From contig NZ_JBAMME010000370.1 of NCBI RefSeq assembly GCF_039793925.1, positions 1 through 64,000 of the forward strand: DNA of 64,000 bases. The letters are read 5' to 3'. A program made the position numbers and the translations under genes. The notes beneath the pieces are model-generated. The model saw nothing but the letters and a program-made list of their open reading frames with translations, was not told where the DNA came from and searched no databases. Source of the DNA: Thermogutta sp039793925. GTDB taxonomy: Bacteria; Planctomycetota; Planctomycetia; Pirellulales; Thermoguttaceae. This document shows, one piece after another, positions 8,928 through 17,901 of this stretch (positions within the stretch are counted from its first letter, which is position 1; each line of letters starts with the position of its first letter).

Positions 8928-10499
8928 CTATTGCCGAAGAACGTTCCCCGCAGCCTGAGACGAGACCGCGGCCTCAGGAAGGAGCAGTGTGATGCCGGGA
9001 CGGAAGTGTTCAAGCTTGTCGCCGAGTCGGTCGCGGTTTAATTGATAGATTTCCACCCAGCGTGAGGCTTTTCCGAGCTGCTCTCGGGCGATATCAAAGA
9101 GCGTTTCTCCTTCCTGCACCGTGTAGGCTCGCCGACTCACAGTAGAATTCTCGGAAAAAGGCGGAGTCAAGTTATTACGATCTGCAACGAGCGGTGGACT
9201 GTAGGGCATGCCTGATAAAGCAGCCGACGTCGGCGCGCCTGACCAGGCGGGCGGTACGGTGGGCTGTGAGCTGCTGGAAGCCGTAGCCGGTGTTTCTGTA
9301 CCTGCCAAGGGCAATTGGGAAGACCGCGCGGGAATCAGCCCTACTCCGTGTTGTTCGCTTTGGCCCCCGAAAGGCAGAGTTGGGCTGACGGGCCCTTGCG
9401 ATTGTTGCTGGCCTGGACTGCTCGCTTCGGGGGACCTGAAGGGAATGCCTGGGGCCCGTTGGTTGCTAAGTGGTGGCGCCCCGGCAAAGAAATCACCGGG
9501 GATAGTGCCGGGCACCGATTGCGACTGCGTGCCAAACGCTGCGCTACCAGAACTGATAGGAGTGGAATCCAGTGAATTTGCAGCCGGTACCGACTGCCCA
9601 CCACCATCGCGGACGGGACTGCCGATACCGCTCAAAGTCGACGGATTGGCTGGCGGGATCGGATCATTACCCATGGGCTGCGAATTCTGATCCGGTTCGC
9701 TCGGATTCCAACCCGCCGTGAATCCTTGATTGGTCAAACCAGACCCCTTGTTGGTCGCGTTGAGAGGAGTGCTGTCTGGTTGTCCGAAGGGTAGAGACGG
9801 TACTGCCTGTGGTTGTTCTGTGGCCACGGGCTGGTTCGGCTCTAGTGCGTAGTAGCCCGAATTGTGCGACGCACTTCCCAACGGTGCGCCGAGGGGTGGC
9901 GACTCTGATGCGTCACGTGGGGCTGGGCCGTTACCAAGATTGACCGGGGTGTTGTCTAGATTCAGCGGTGGCACGACCGGCCACACAGTCTCTGAGTTAG
10001 ACACGCGGGATGGCCCGTTCGCATCAATGGATCTATTGCGATCGTTCTGCTGGGAAGCCGCACCCGTGGGTATTGAGCCTTCCGCAGTCGTGCCTGGTTG
10101 AGGCGGTGCTTTGATTCCGCTCACCGGCCCCCCACCAGAACCGTTCGGTTCCCCGCGAGGAAAACTATGCAACGGCTGCTCGGGTTGCTCGCCTGCACCA
10201 TTCGGTACCTGAACGGCTCCCCCCGTATTTTTCTCCGTACTAGCAACAGGAGACTGGTCGCCGGATGCCTTTGCCGTCTCGCTCGGGCGCAGGGTCATCA
10301 ATCGATAGGCCACAACAGCAGCCAAAACGAATCCCAGAACCCCCAGGATTACCAAACCCACGCGGATTTCGAACGAAAATCGCGATGTAATCGGCTCTTC
10401 CAGGAATTGTTCTGAAGAGTCGAGCCCCTCCCCGGAAAGAGCGTCACGATCTGGATGCTCGCGATTTTCTTGTTCAGGAGCTTTATCTATTTTTCCCAT
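8928..10499 (-). CDS. Membrane-anchored low-complexity protein with C-terminal LysM domain
   Basis: About 523 residues from the ATG at 10499, which has a GGGAG sequence about 8 bp upstream; an in-frame start at 10586 would add an unlikely 29 residues. It has a charged cytoplasmic N-terminus, one transmembrane helix (near residues 45-65 of this form, the VGLVILGVLGF stretch), a long disordered Pro/Ser/Gly/Asn/Gln-rich region of about 380 residues, and a single LysM domain near the C-terminus (YTVQEGETLFDIARE, then WVEIYQLNRDRL and GITLLLP). LysM binds N-acetylglucosamine polymers such as peptidoglycan. The layout suggests an inner-membrane anchor with a flexible reach to the cell wall, analogous to planctomycete LysM proteins. 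No enzymatic domain is visible. Confidence 0.85.
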   Translation of the reverse strand: MGKIDKAPEQENREHPDRDALSGEGLDSSEQFLEEPITSRFSFEIRVGLVILGVLGFVLAAVVAYRLMTLRPSETAKASGDQSPVASTEKNTGGAVQVPNGAGEQPEQPLHSFPRGEPNGSGGGPVSGIKAPPQPGTTAEGSIPTGAASQQNDRNRSIDANGPSRVSNSETVWPVVPPLNLDNTPVNLGNGPAPRDASESPPLGAPLGSASHNSGYYALEPNQPVATEQPQAVPSLPFGQPDSTPLNATNKGSGLTNQGFTAGWNPSEPDQNSQPMGNDPIPPANPSTLSGIGSPVRDGGGQSVPAANSLDSTPISSGSAAFGTQSQSVPGTIPGDFFAGAPPLSNQRAPGIPFRSPEASSPGQQQSQGPVSPTLPFGGQSEQHGVGLIPARSSQLPLAGTETPATASSSSQPTVPPAWSGAPTSAALSGMPYSPPLVADRNNLTPPFSENSTVSRRAYTVQEGETLFDIAREQLGKASRWVEIYQLNRDRLGDKLEHFRPGITLLLPEAAVSSQAAGNVLRQ

Positions 10500-10733
10500 C
10501 CTGCTTCTCCCACCGATTTCGGGCCGCAGCGGCATTGAGAGGAGTTGCTTGGTTTTATTCACTCTTGAAATAGGGTGCAAGAGCAATTTTTTGTGGAAAG
10601 CGCACGGTCTGCCCGCATGCCCGTAATGCAGAAACGAAGTCGAGATGGAAGGTCACACGTCAACGAAAACCCATTGTTAACGTGACCCTAAAACAACATC
10701 TGGTGAACGGCTTCGCATTCGCAGGCGCGCCAA

Positions 10734-13700
10734 CTATCGAGAATTCCCAGCGGTTTCACCGGGCACCCTTTTCAGATAAACCCTGAGCGACGCGTTGCCG
10801 AGTTTCATCTCGGTTGGATTTGCATCCGGTAACGGCCCAAAATCAAACCGGATGGCGAGAGTTTCGCTCATGATCCAGTCTTTGTGGGTCAGCAATGCTT
10901 GCCGAACTTCTTTATCGTCCGCCACCACACCCAGTTCGATCCGGTCCGTGAAATCGCAGTCTAACTCCTTACGTTGGTTCTGCACGGCATGAACAAAATC
11001 ACGCGCGAGACCTTCGGCGATCAGCTCCGGCGTCAATTCCGTGGAAATGACCACCACCCCGACTTTCCCCTGGGCGGCCGTCCAACCAGGTTTGGCGTTT
11101 AAGCGGATTTGGATATCCTCCTTATCGAGAACAATTTCCTCGTCGGCCAGTGGTACTTTTACCCTACCCTGTTCTTCGAGCTCCCGTAAGAGGGCACCAC
11201 CGTCCGCCCGGCTCAGCCATTCCTTAACCGCGGGAAGCAGTTTCCCCAGACGAGGACCCAATCGTTTGAAGTCGGGCAAAACGGTATATGAGACATACTC
11301 ATCTGCCCGGTCCCGCCATTCCACCTTCTTAACGTTAAGTTCTTCGGCGATCAGTTCGCTGTGGGCTTGAAGCCACGCCGACTGACCGCGATCTGCCACC
11401 ACAATCTCCACTTTGGCAAGAGGTTGGCGCACCTTTAACTTGACGTTCATGCGGGCAGCGCGACCCAGCGACACAATTTCGCGAACAGCTCCCATCAGGC
11501 CGCACAATTCTTCGTCAACAAGTTCCGGATACTCGCCCGGATAATCGCACAGATGAACGCTTCGCCGAACGCGATCGCCAAAGACCGCCACGGCGAGATT
11601 CTGCCAGAGTTCTTCCGCCAGAAACGGCACAAAGGGTGCAATCAAACGGACCAGAGTGACCAGACACTCATACAAGGTCCAGTAGGCGTCGAGCTTGTCC
11701 TGATCTTTTTTACCTGACCAGAAGCGTGCCCGACTGCGCCGCACATACCAATTGGAAAGGGCATCCACAAACTCGGTGATTCGCTGGCAGGCTGCGAAAT
11801 TGTCATATTCATCCATGAACTGACAAACGAGCCGCACGGTACGGTACAGCTCGCTGAGCACCCAGCGGTCCAGCTCGGCACGCTCTTTAATCGGTCGATA
11901 TCCCTCAGCTTGCGACAGCACTTCGTGTTCCAAATTGCGAGCATCCCCGACGAGGAGCTCGGCGGGATTCCAGCCGTCAATCCGCGCATAAATCACGAAG
12001 AAACTGTAAACGTTCCAAAGGCGCAGCAGAAATTCCGGAATACTCTCGCGAATGGCCTGTTCGCTGTACCGGATGGAAGTCCAGGGCGCCTGATTGGAAA
12101 AAAAGTACCAGCGCAAGGCGTCAGCGCCGTAGCGATCAAAGATCTCCTGCGGCTCTCGATAATTCCGCTTGCTCTTGGACATTTTCTGCCCGTCTTCACC
12201 AAGCATCAATCCCAGCACCACACAGTGCCGATAGGGATGGGGAAACGCGATGTGAGGAGTTTCTACCTCCAGGAAGCGACGCGGATCATCCGGCGGCGTG
12301 TCCTTTTCCGGGCTGAAGAGTAAGGTGCTGATCGCCAGCAGGCTGTAAAACCAGCCTCGGGTCTGGTCGATTGCTTCACTGATAAAATCGGCCGGGAATT
12401 GTTCGGCCAACTTCTCCCGTGAACCCGGCAGGTGTGGATATCCCCATTGAGCAAACGGCATGGCGCCCGAGTCAAACCAGCAATCAATCACGTCGGGCAC
12501 ACGCCGCATTTTGGCACCGGGGCAAACCGGAGAGTCATAAACGATCGCATCAATGTACGGCTTGTGAACTTTAAGATGCTCCGAGAGCGAGGGATCCGCT
12601 TTCTTGGCCGCTTCCCAAACTTCCATCCCGGTTACTCCCGGCTTCGCCAAAAGCTCGGCGTAGGAACCGATTGCTTCCATGTAGCCGGTTTTCTCACAGA
12701 CCCAGATGGGAAGTGGGGTACCCCAGAACCGCTCCCGCGACAGCGCCCAATCCACGTTGCTCTCCAAAAAATTGCCGAATCGCCCGTCTCGGATATTTTC
12801 CGGATGCCAGCCGATCCGGCGATTGTTTTCGAGCATTTTTTCCTTGAACGCTGTAGTTCGGATAAACCAGCTCTTGCGAGGATACTGGATGAGAGGATCC
12901 TCTTCCGCACGCCAGCAGAACGGATACTCGTGGACGTACTGCTCGAAATGGAAGAGAAGTCCCCTGTTGCGCAGATCTCGGATGATGTCGCGATCGCAGT
13001 CCTTGACCCAGCGTCCCTGGTAATCCGGTGCTTCCTCAGTGAATGTCCCATCCGGCGCCACGGCGCAGATGAGCTGCGGGCCTTCCCCCTCAACAAATCG
13101 TTCCTGTTCCCGGAGGAGCACCTCGTAGTCCACTTCGCCAAATGCGGGAGCCTGATGGACGACTCCCGTGCCGGTGTCGATCGTCACGAAGTCGGCCCCG
13201 ACCACACGCCATGCCACATACTCGCGTCCCCCATTTTTGAGACGCCCGACACGTTCTCCGTCTTTTTTGTGGTAGTAATCGTACGGGGGCCGATACCGGC
13301 GACCGATCAACTGACTGCCCAAAACTGTCTTCGCAATCGTGGCCTTTTTACTAACTTTTTTAGCAATCGTGTCCACAAGCGCGGTCGCAATGATCAGTTT
13401 CCTATCCTCGCCCTCAAACTGGACATACGAATACTCGAGGTCGGGTTTGACCGCAGCGAATTGGTTGCTGGGCAAGGTCCAGGGCGTGGTGGTCCACACA
13501 AGCAAGTCCACATCCGGCTCGTCGAGGAGGGGAAACCGAACGTACACGCTGGGATCGGCCACCGACCTGTATCCCTGCCCTACCTCGGCAGCGGAGAGAG
13601 CCGTGCCTCCCTGGGCCCACCACCACACAATTTTGTAACCCTGGTAGAGGAGACCTTTCTCAAATAATTTTTTCAACGCCCACCAGACGCTTTCCACGTA

Positions 13701-14162
13701 ACTCTGGTGATACGTGACGTAAGCATCTTCGAGATGGATCCAGAATCCCAGGCGTTCCGTCAGTTGCTCCCATTCGCGCGTGTAGCGGAATACGCTTTCC
13801 AGACACCGGCGGATAAACGGTTCGACGCCGAAGGCTTCAATATCGCGTTTGGAGTGGATGCCTAACTCCTTGCACACCTCTACTTCGACGGGGAGGCCGT
13901 GCGTATCCCACCCGGCTCGGCGCTCGCAGTAGAATCCCCGCATCGTCTTATAGCGAGGAAAAAGATCTTTGATGGCGCGGGTGAGGCAGTGACCCGGATG
14001 GGGCAACCCATTGGCTGTAGGGGGACCTTCATAAAACACAAATCGCGGGCCGCCGCGCCGCATTTCCAGCGACTGCTCGTAGATCTTGTTCTGCTTCCAG
14101 AACTGAATAATTTTCTCTTCGATAGCAGGAAACGACGGATTGCGCTCGACTGGCCCAAACAT
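10734..14162 (-). CDS. ileS: Isoleucyl-tRNA synthetase
   Basis: A 1142-residue class I aminoacyl-tRNA synthetase that charges tRNA-Ile. The HIGH-equivalent is PHPGH (54-58) in GPPTANGLPHPGH, and KMSKS is at 660-664. The CP1 editing domain shows WTTTPWTLPSNQF and TGTGVVHQAPAFGE, and the WWAQGGTALSAAEV segment is also present. The length and the DFKRLGPRLGK C-terminal part (in place of a four-Cys zinc finger) indicate the eukaryote/archaeon-like IleRS2 type rather than the E. coli type. That type is often naturally tolerant of mupirocin (family knowledge; not testable here). The ATG at 14162 opens with the family-typical PAIEEKIIQFWKQN. It lies 180 bp downstream of the purine nucleoside phosphorylase gene on the same strand. 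Confidence 0.96.
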   Translation of the reverse strand: MFGPVERNPSFPAIEEKIIQFWKQNKIYEQSLEMRRGGPRFVFYEGPPTANGLPHPGHCLTRAIKDLFPRYKTMRGFYCERRAGWDTHGLPVEVEVCKELGIHSKRDIEAFGVEPFIRRCLESVFRYTREWEQLTERLGFWIHLEDAYVTYHQSYVESVWWALKKLFEKGLLYQGYKIVWWWAQGGTALSAAEVGQGYRSVADPSVYVRFPLLDEPDVDLLVWTTTPWTLPSNQFAAVKPDLEYSYVQFEGEDRKLIIATALVDTIAKKVSKKATIAKTVLGSQLIGRRYRPPYDYYHKKDGERVGRLKNGGREYVAWRVVGADFVTIDTGTGVVHQAPAFGEVDYEVLLREQERFVEGEGPQLICAVAPDGTFTEEAPDYQGRWVKDCDRDIIRDLRNRGLLFHFEQYVHEYPFCWRAEEDPLIQYPRKSWFIRTTAFKEKMLENNRRIGWHPENIRDGRFGNFLESNVDWALSRERFWGTPLPIWVCEKTGYMEAIGSYAELLAKPGVTGMEVWEAAKKADPSLSEHLKVHKPYIDAIVYDSPVCPGAKMRRVPDVIDCWFDSGAMPFAQWGYPHLPGSREKLAEQFPADFISEAIDQTRGWFYSLLAISTLLFSPEKDTPPDDPRRFLEVETPHIAFPHPYRHCVVLGLMLGEDGQKMSKSKRNYREPQEIFDRYGADALRWYFFSNQAPWTSIRYSEQAIRESIPEFLLRLWNVYSFFVIYARIDGWNPAELLVGDARNLEHEVLSQAEGYRPIKERAELDRWVLSELYRTVRLVCQFMDEYDNFAACQRITEFVDALSNWYVRRSRARFWSGKKDQDKLDAYWTLYECLVTLVRLIAPFVPFLAEELWQNLAVAVFGDRVRRSVHLCDYPGEYPELVDEELCGLMGAVREIVSLGRAARMNVKLKVRQPLAKVEIVVADRGQSAWLQAHSELIAEELNVKKVEWRDRADEYVSYTVLPDFKRLGPRLGKLLPAVKEWLSRADGGALLRELEEQGRVKVPLADEEIVLDKEDIQIRLNAKPGWTAAQGKVGVVVISTELTPELIAEGLARDFVHAVQNQRKELDCDFTDRIELGVVADDKEVRQALLTHKDWIMSETLAIRFDFGPLPDANPTEMKLGNASLRVYLKRVPGETAGNSR

Positions 14163-14342
14163 AGGATTAACTCTCGATCCTATCGCACAAGATTCTGGGG
14201 GACATCTCCGTTCGGGATGGCACTACGAGAACTCCCCAGTGAAAGCACCAAGCCCCCAGAACTTTCCAACGACCGAAACACAGCAACCCACCGCCATTCG
14301 CTAGCCCACACTCCCGCTAAAAGCTGCCCGGGCGAAATGTCA

Positions 14343-15188
14343 TCAAAGTATTCCAAGTTGCCGGGCCTCCTCTCGGAGAATTCCCAAAACGATTTTTCGC
14401 AACTTGGGTTCTGCCTCGGCTGCCACACGGAGGATGTCCTCCACCACGGCAGGCTCGAGGGCATCAGGCAAACACATGTCCGTGACCACTGACAACCCGA
14501 GCACTCGCATTCCCGCATGAACAGCCACAATCACTTCGGGCACGGTGGACATTCCGACAACATCAGCACCAATTCCCCGCAGGAAACGGTATTCCGCCCG
14601 TGTTTCCAAATTGGGGCCGGTTACTGCAACATAGACACCCCGGTGGGCCACAAAATCTTCTCTCCGTGCGATGGCCAGGGCTCGGTCAATGAGGACGGGA
14701 TCGTACGGCCGCGACATGTCCGGAAATCGTGGTCCCAGCGAGTCGTCGTTGGGCCCGATAAGGGGATTCCCATTCATCAGGTTGATGTGATCGTCGATGA
14801 CGACAATATCACCCTTTCTGTAATGGGGATTCATTCCACCGCAGGCATTTGAAACGATGAGCAGCCCAGCACCCAAGGCCCGCATCACACGGACGGGAAA
14901 GGTAACTTGCTGATACGTATATCCCTCGTAGACGTGGAATCGTCCCTCCATGGCAACGACGGGGACGCCTTCCAGCGTACCACAAACGAGCTGTCCGGTG
15001 TGACCGATCGTTGTGGAGCGGGGAAAGTGGGGGATTTCCTCGTAGAGAATAACGGCCTCCTGCTGGATTTCAGCGGCCAGGCTTCCCAATCCTGTTCCCA
15101 AAATGATCCCCGCATGGGCCTGCCTTGACCACCGGGTGCGAACCGCTGCCACCGCCTCGTGAATTTGTTGCACCAGTACTGATGTCAT
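14343..15188 (-). CDS. punA: Purine nucleoside phosphorylase (PNP-I, trimeric type)
   Basis: A 281-residue enzyme that phosphorolyses purine nucleosides to base and (deoxy)ribose-1-phosphate for salvage. The family I trimeric type is shown by IILGTGLGSLAAE (about 28-40), FPRSTTIGHTG with the phosphate-binding His, SNACGGMNPHYRKGDIV, HINLMNGNPL, and the purine-binding segment GPNLETRAEYRFLRGIGADVVGMS split over about residues 190-215. The length matches the 270-290 residues usual for the family. It lies upstream of ileS on the same strand with a 180-bp gap, so co-transcription is uncertain. Methylthioadenosine phosphorylase is related, but ETRAEYRF favours PNP. Confidence 0.92.
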   Translation of the reverse strand: MTSVLVQQIHEAVAAVRTRWSRQAHAGIILGTGLGSLAAEIQQEAVILYEEIPHFPRSTTIGHTGQLVCGTLEGVPVVAMEGRFHVYEGYTYQQVTFPVRVMRALGAGLLIVSNACGGMNPHYRKGDIVVIDDHINLMNGNPLIGPNDDSLGPRFPDMSRPYDPVLIDRALAIARREDFVAHRGVYVAVTGPNLETRAEYRFLRGIGADVVGMSTVPEVIVAVHAGMRVLGLSVVTDMCLPDALEPAVVEDILRVAAEAEPKLRKIVLGILREEARQLGIL

Positions 15189-15399
15189 CGCTGCGCCGAA
15201 GCCACTCCGAATTCGAGAAGTTCTTCACTCTTGCCAATCCCGCTACACTCCGTACCCCCTGAATCGGTCCAGAGGTCTAGCACTCCAACCGGCAACAACC
15301 GCCCCCCGGAGCCGTTCGGTTCCGGCAGCTTGCTCCGCAAGTGCCGATCAACCACTCTGATGCCTGCCCCGATAATGCATCATCAAAGCCTGCTCAAAT

Positions 15400-15882
15400 T
15401 CAGAATTCTTCTTCGTCCTCTTCGAACTCTTCCTCTTCGATTTCTTCCTCGAACTCTTCTTCGTCCTCTTCGAGCTCCCTGTCCGGTTCTTTGGTAACTT
15501 CCTCCTCCTCTTCTTCTGCCTCTTCCGTTTCTTCCTCTAGGTCTCCGAACTCACGCTCGATCTCGGCCTCGTACTCCGGCTCAAACTCGAAATCATCATC
15601 AAAATCATCATCAAAATCATCTTCGTCGAATTCGTCAAAGTCGTCGTCGGGCGGAGGTACCGTGGGCGTGAATTCCACCGACGATTCGTCGCCGTCCGTA
15701 TCCAGGTTGTCGTCCGTGGCCTCGTCATTCCAATCAGGAGGCACTTCGTCCAACACCATAGCGTGTATCTCCTTATCCGTTTCAGGTATATCCAGCCGCT
15801 CCGCTCCCATGACGTTCCCGCCACCCGTCATGCCGCCGGGGCGTGTTTGTTCCCGTGTTTGTTCCAGAGTTGACTCGGTCAC
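15400..15882 (-). CDS. Extremely acidic low-complexity protein
   Basis: A 160-residue protein. The first 60 residues are mixed, with IPETDKEIHAMVLDEVPPDW as the only ordered-looking part. After that almost every residue is Asp or Glu with Phe every four to six positions (DDDF repeats at about 91-97, then EEEFEE near the end). The predicted pI is very low. The start is uncertain: GTG at 15882 is the longest, with ATG at 15831 and 15810 as alternatives, and no strong ribosome-binding site marks any. A 12-bp DNA repeat (15590-15622) underlies the DDDF units. The function is unknown; acidic tails of this kind bind cations or basic proteins, or mimic DNA. The opposite strand reads as poly-serine and is a shadow. 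Confidence 0.7.
   Translation of the reverse strand: MTESTLEQTREQTRPGGMTGGGNVMGAERLDIPETDKEIHAMVLDEVPPDWNDEATDDNLDTDGDESSVEFTPTVPPPDDDFDEFDEDDFDDDFDDDFEFEPEYEAEIEREFGDLEEETEEAEEEEEEVTKEPDRELEEDEEEFEEEIEEEEFEEDEEEF
15590..15625 (+). repeat. 12-bp tandem repeat (three copies) inside the acidic gene
   Basis: Three consecutive copies of AAATCATCATCA, the last diverged, encode DDDF units on the minus strand. Such an array can expand or contract by slippage, changing the length of the acidic tract without breaking the frame. Confidence 0.75.
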
Positions 15883-16341
15883 TTATTGCTTCAAAGCTTT
15901 TTAGTTTACCCGTCACGGCAGGGAGGCGGTAGTCGGGCGATTATTCTCGCGAAAACACGCAAATACCGTCGATGTCGGCAGACGGCACAAATGGCAGAAA
16001 CAAGGCCGTTGGGCTGATGTGGCGAGTCGGCCCGGAATGGGTATGAGAGGCGTGCCGGTTCAGTTATCGGTGGAACTTCCTCGTCACGTCCGGTTTTTTC
16101 CCTCACCGGATGACGAGAACGCGACCGGCTGTCAGCAGCACCGGCCCTGGTGATTGGGTTTGCGCGAAGGTACCATAATCCGGGACGTTCGAGGCCCCTG
16201 ACTGAATCGCTCCAGATAAGGGAAGGAGTATTGACAAGATCGCTTCGCATCAGGTGTCTAAAACGAAGTCGTAAGGGCCTCTGCCTGAGTCCGTCGGTTG
16301 GCAACTGCATTGCTGCGTACACTGGGAAGGAGGTGGCATCC
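15883..16341. other. Divergent intergenic region, no gene seen
   Basis: These 459 bp separate the acidic protein gene (minus) from the Tat-exported deacetylase-like gene (plus). ORFs exist on both strands (minus 15906-16553, plus from 16150), but they have no recognisable domain and the Arg/Pro-rich look of shadow frames. A very strong ribosome-binding site (GGGAAGGAGGTGG, 16323-16335) marks the true start at 16342. I see no convincing promoter or RNA structure. Confidence 0.5.
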
Positions 16342-17733
16342 ATGGCGAGCGTTTCCCGGCGTCGATTCCTGCAAGTTGGTGCCGCTGTTCTCTCCGGTGC
16401 TTTAGGCCGAAATATTGGCTGGACATTCCAACCTCCTGGAGAGCGTCCTTCGCGGACACCCGATGTCATAGTGCTCAATCCACGCTGCCGAGTGCCGGTT
16501 TCGCTCATCATTGACGATTCGACATGTCTTGTGAACCTTGCCCATTTCGCCATGCCGCAGTTTGCGGAAGTCTGGCCAAACCGAGCCGAGTATCAAAAGT
16601 CCTGGCGTCAATTCCCTCGAGAGATCCCCGATGCATTTGTTCAGAAATTCATGGCGTGGTGCGGGGAAAACGGTGTGAAAGGAAAATACAGCGTCGTTCC
16701 TTACCCCGCCTGTGTGGGCTGGCTGGACCGCGACCTGCCGGGCTGGTCCCATCAGGAGTTGGAGAGAAGCCTCCGCATCGTTCGCGAGGAGATCATGCCC
16801 CATTGGGACATCCACCCCGAGATGGTCACCCACACGTGGGTCATCAACACAAAGACCGGCCGGCCGTACGAGGAACGCTCCCAACGGTTCATGGAAAACT
16901 GGGGTTGGAGCGAGGGACGATCCGCCGAGGAACTGACGGATTACATTGCGTACGCTCTCCAAATCCTGAAAAACGCTGGACTACGGTGCGAAGGGATTAC
17001 CACGCCGGGCGGTTTTGGAAGTCGGGCACGCCCCCAACTCTCCATCGCGACCCTGGAAGCCTGTCGGGACGTGTTTCAGGTGGAAATCCCTCATTATTTT
17101 CGGGATGTCTTCACGGGAGCGGAAAGCGTGGCCCCACGGGTGGAAAATGCCACAGGACTGGATGGCCCCGAACCGCGGTGCGTCGTGTCGATCATCGGCT
17201 GCACCGGGGACTGGTTCGGCGGATGGGATGGCGATACACCCGGCTCCCCTGACAAATTCATCACCCCAGATTTGGCCTCAGGCCGCCTGGTGGAAGTGAT
17301 CACCCGGGACGAGCCAGCCGTTATGGTGTGCCACTGGCCCGGAATGTTCTTCAATGGAAAGGAGCTGGGCTTCCGAATCCTTCAGGAAGTTGTCAAGCGC
17401 TTGCATGCGCGATTCGACAATCTAATTTGGATGAACCTCTCCGAAATTGCCCGATATTGGGCAGCCAGGGAGTTGACAAGAATCACGATCGCCGGGCAAC
17501 AAATCGCCTTCACTGCACCATTTGCGTGTCCCGGCTTCACTATCGAGCTTTCCAGAAACCCCCAAAAAGCTCCCCAGCTTCACCACGAATCGCAGCGCGT
17601 CGTTTTTCAAGAAGTCTCGAGCTGGCGGGACCTGCGACCTGGCACGTTCTGCAAAAAGAATCAGGGCCCCGGAGACCGGTACGTGTTCTGTTTTGACCTG
17701 CCCAAAGGGAAGTCATTTATCGCCCTGCAATGA
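16342..17733 (+). CDS. Tat-exported polysaccharide-deacetylase-like (NodB-barrel) protein
   Basis: 463 residues from the ATG at 16342, chosen for its AAGGAGGTGG site and because it begins with a twin-arginine signal (SRRRFLQVGAAVLSG, residues 5-19). The mature part opens with VSLIIDDSTC, which resembles the metal-binding Asp-Asp motif of NodB polysaccharide deacetylases. It continues with a HPEMVTHTW segment, TTPGGFGSRARP and VMVCHWPGMF, consistent with a glycoside hydrolase/deacetylase barrel and possible His ligands. The C-terminus (about 390-463) looks like a small beta domain. The Tat route suggests a cofactor- or metal-loaded periplasmic enzyme. The substrate is unknown. It converges with an arylsulfatase gene, so the two may act on related polysaccharides. 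Confidence 0.78.
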   Translation: MASVSRRRFLQVGAAVLSGALGRNIGWTFQPPGERPSRTPDVIVLNPRCRVPVSLIIDDSTCLVNLAHFAMPQFAEVWPNRAEYQKSWRQFPREIPDAFVQKFMAWCGENGVKGKYSVVPYPACVGWLDRDLPGWSHQELERSLRIVREEIMPHWDIHPEMVTHTWVINTKTGRPYEERSQRFMENWGWSEGRSAEELTDYIAYALQILKNAGLRCEGITTPGGFGSRARPQLSIATLEACRDVFQVEIPHYFRDVFTGAESVAPRVENATGLDGPEPRCVVSIIGCTGDWFGGWDGDTPGSPDKFITPDLASGRLVEVITRDEPAVMVCHWPGMFFNGKELGFRILQEVVKRLHARFDNLIWMNLSEIARYWAARELTRITIAGQQIAFTAPFACPGFTIELSRNPQKAPQLHHESQRVVFQEVSSWRDLRPGTFCKKNQGPGDRYVFCFDLPKGKSFIALQ

Positions 17734-17901
17734 CCGCAGCCGCTGTTCGAAACAGTACGCTGCAACGGGAATCCAACTCTCCCAATGTCGATCACCCGCT
17801 GCAGGACGGTCCTCGGACTTTGCCGTCTCTTGCCATAGGGAACATCAATGCGCTGCCCGCAAAGACGATCGGCAGCCGGTGCGCCAGGTAAAATGGTCAC
17901 G

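Noticed and set aside
10651..10687. Imperfect inverted repeat between the LysM and ileS genes
   Set aside because: GGTCAC/GTGACC arms match, but inner pairs have mismatches and no T run follows on either strand, so no terminator is claimed.
12432..13667. 411-codon plus-strand ORF
   Set aside because: Lies wholly antisense to ileS, which is certain. Long open frames opposite a GC-rich gene are common shadows.
15341..15904. 187-codon serine-rich plus-strand ORF
   Set aside because: It is the antisense of the acidic protein's GAA/GAT runs, which read as TTC/ATC and TCT-type serine codons; no start signal or domain.
15906..16553. 215-codon minus-strand ORF
   Set aside because: Overlaps the true plus-strand gene from 16342, is Arg/Pro-rich and has no domain; it is a shadow of the strongly supported frame.
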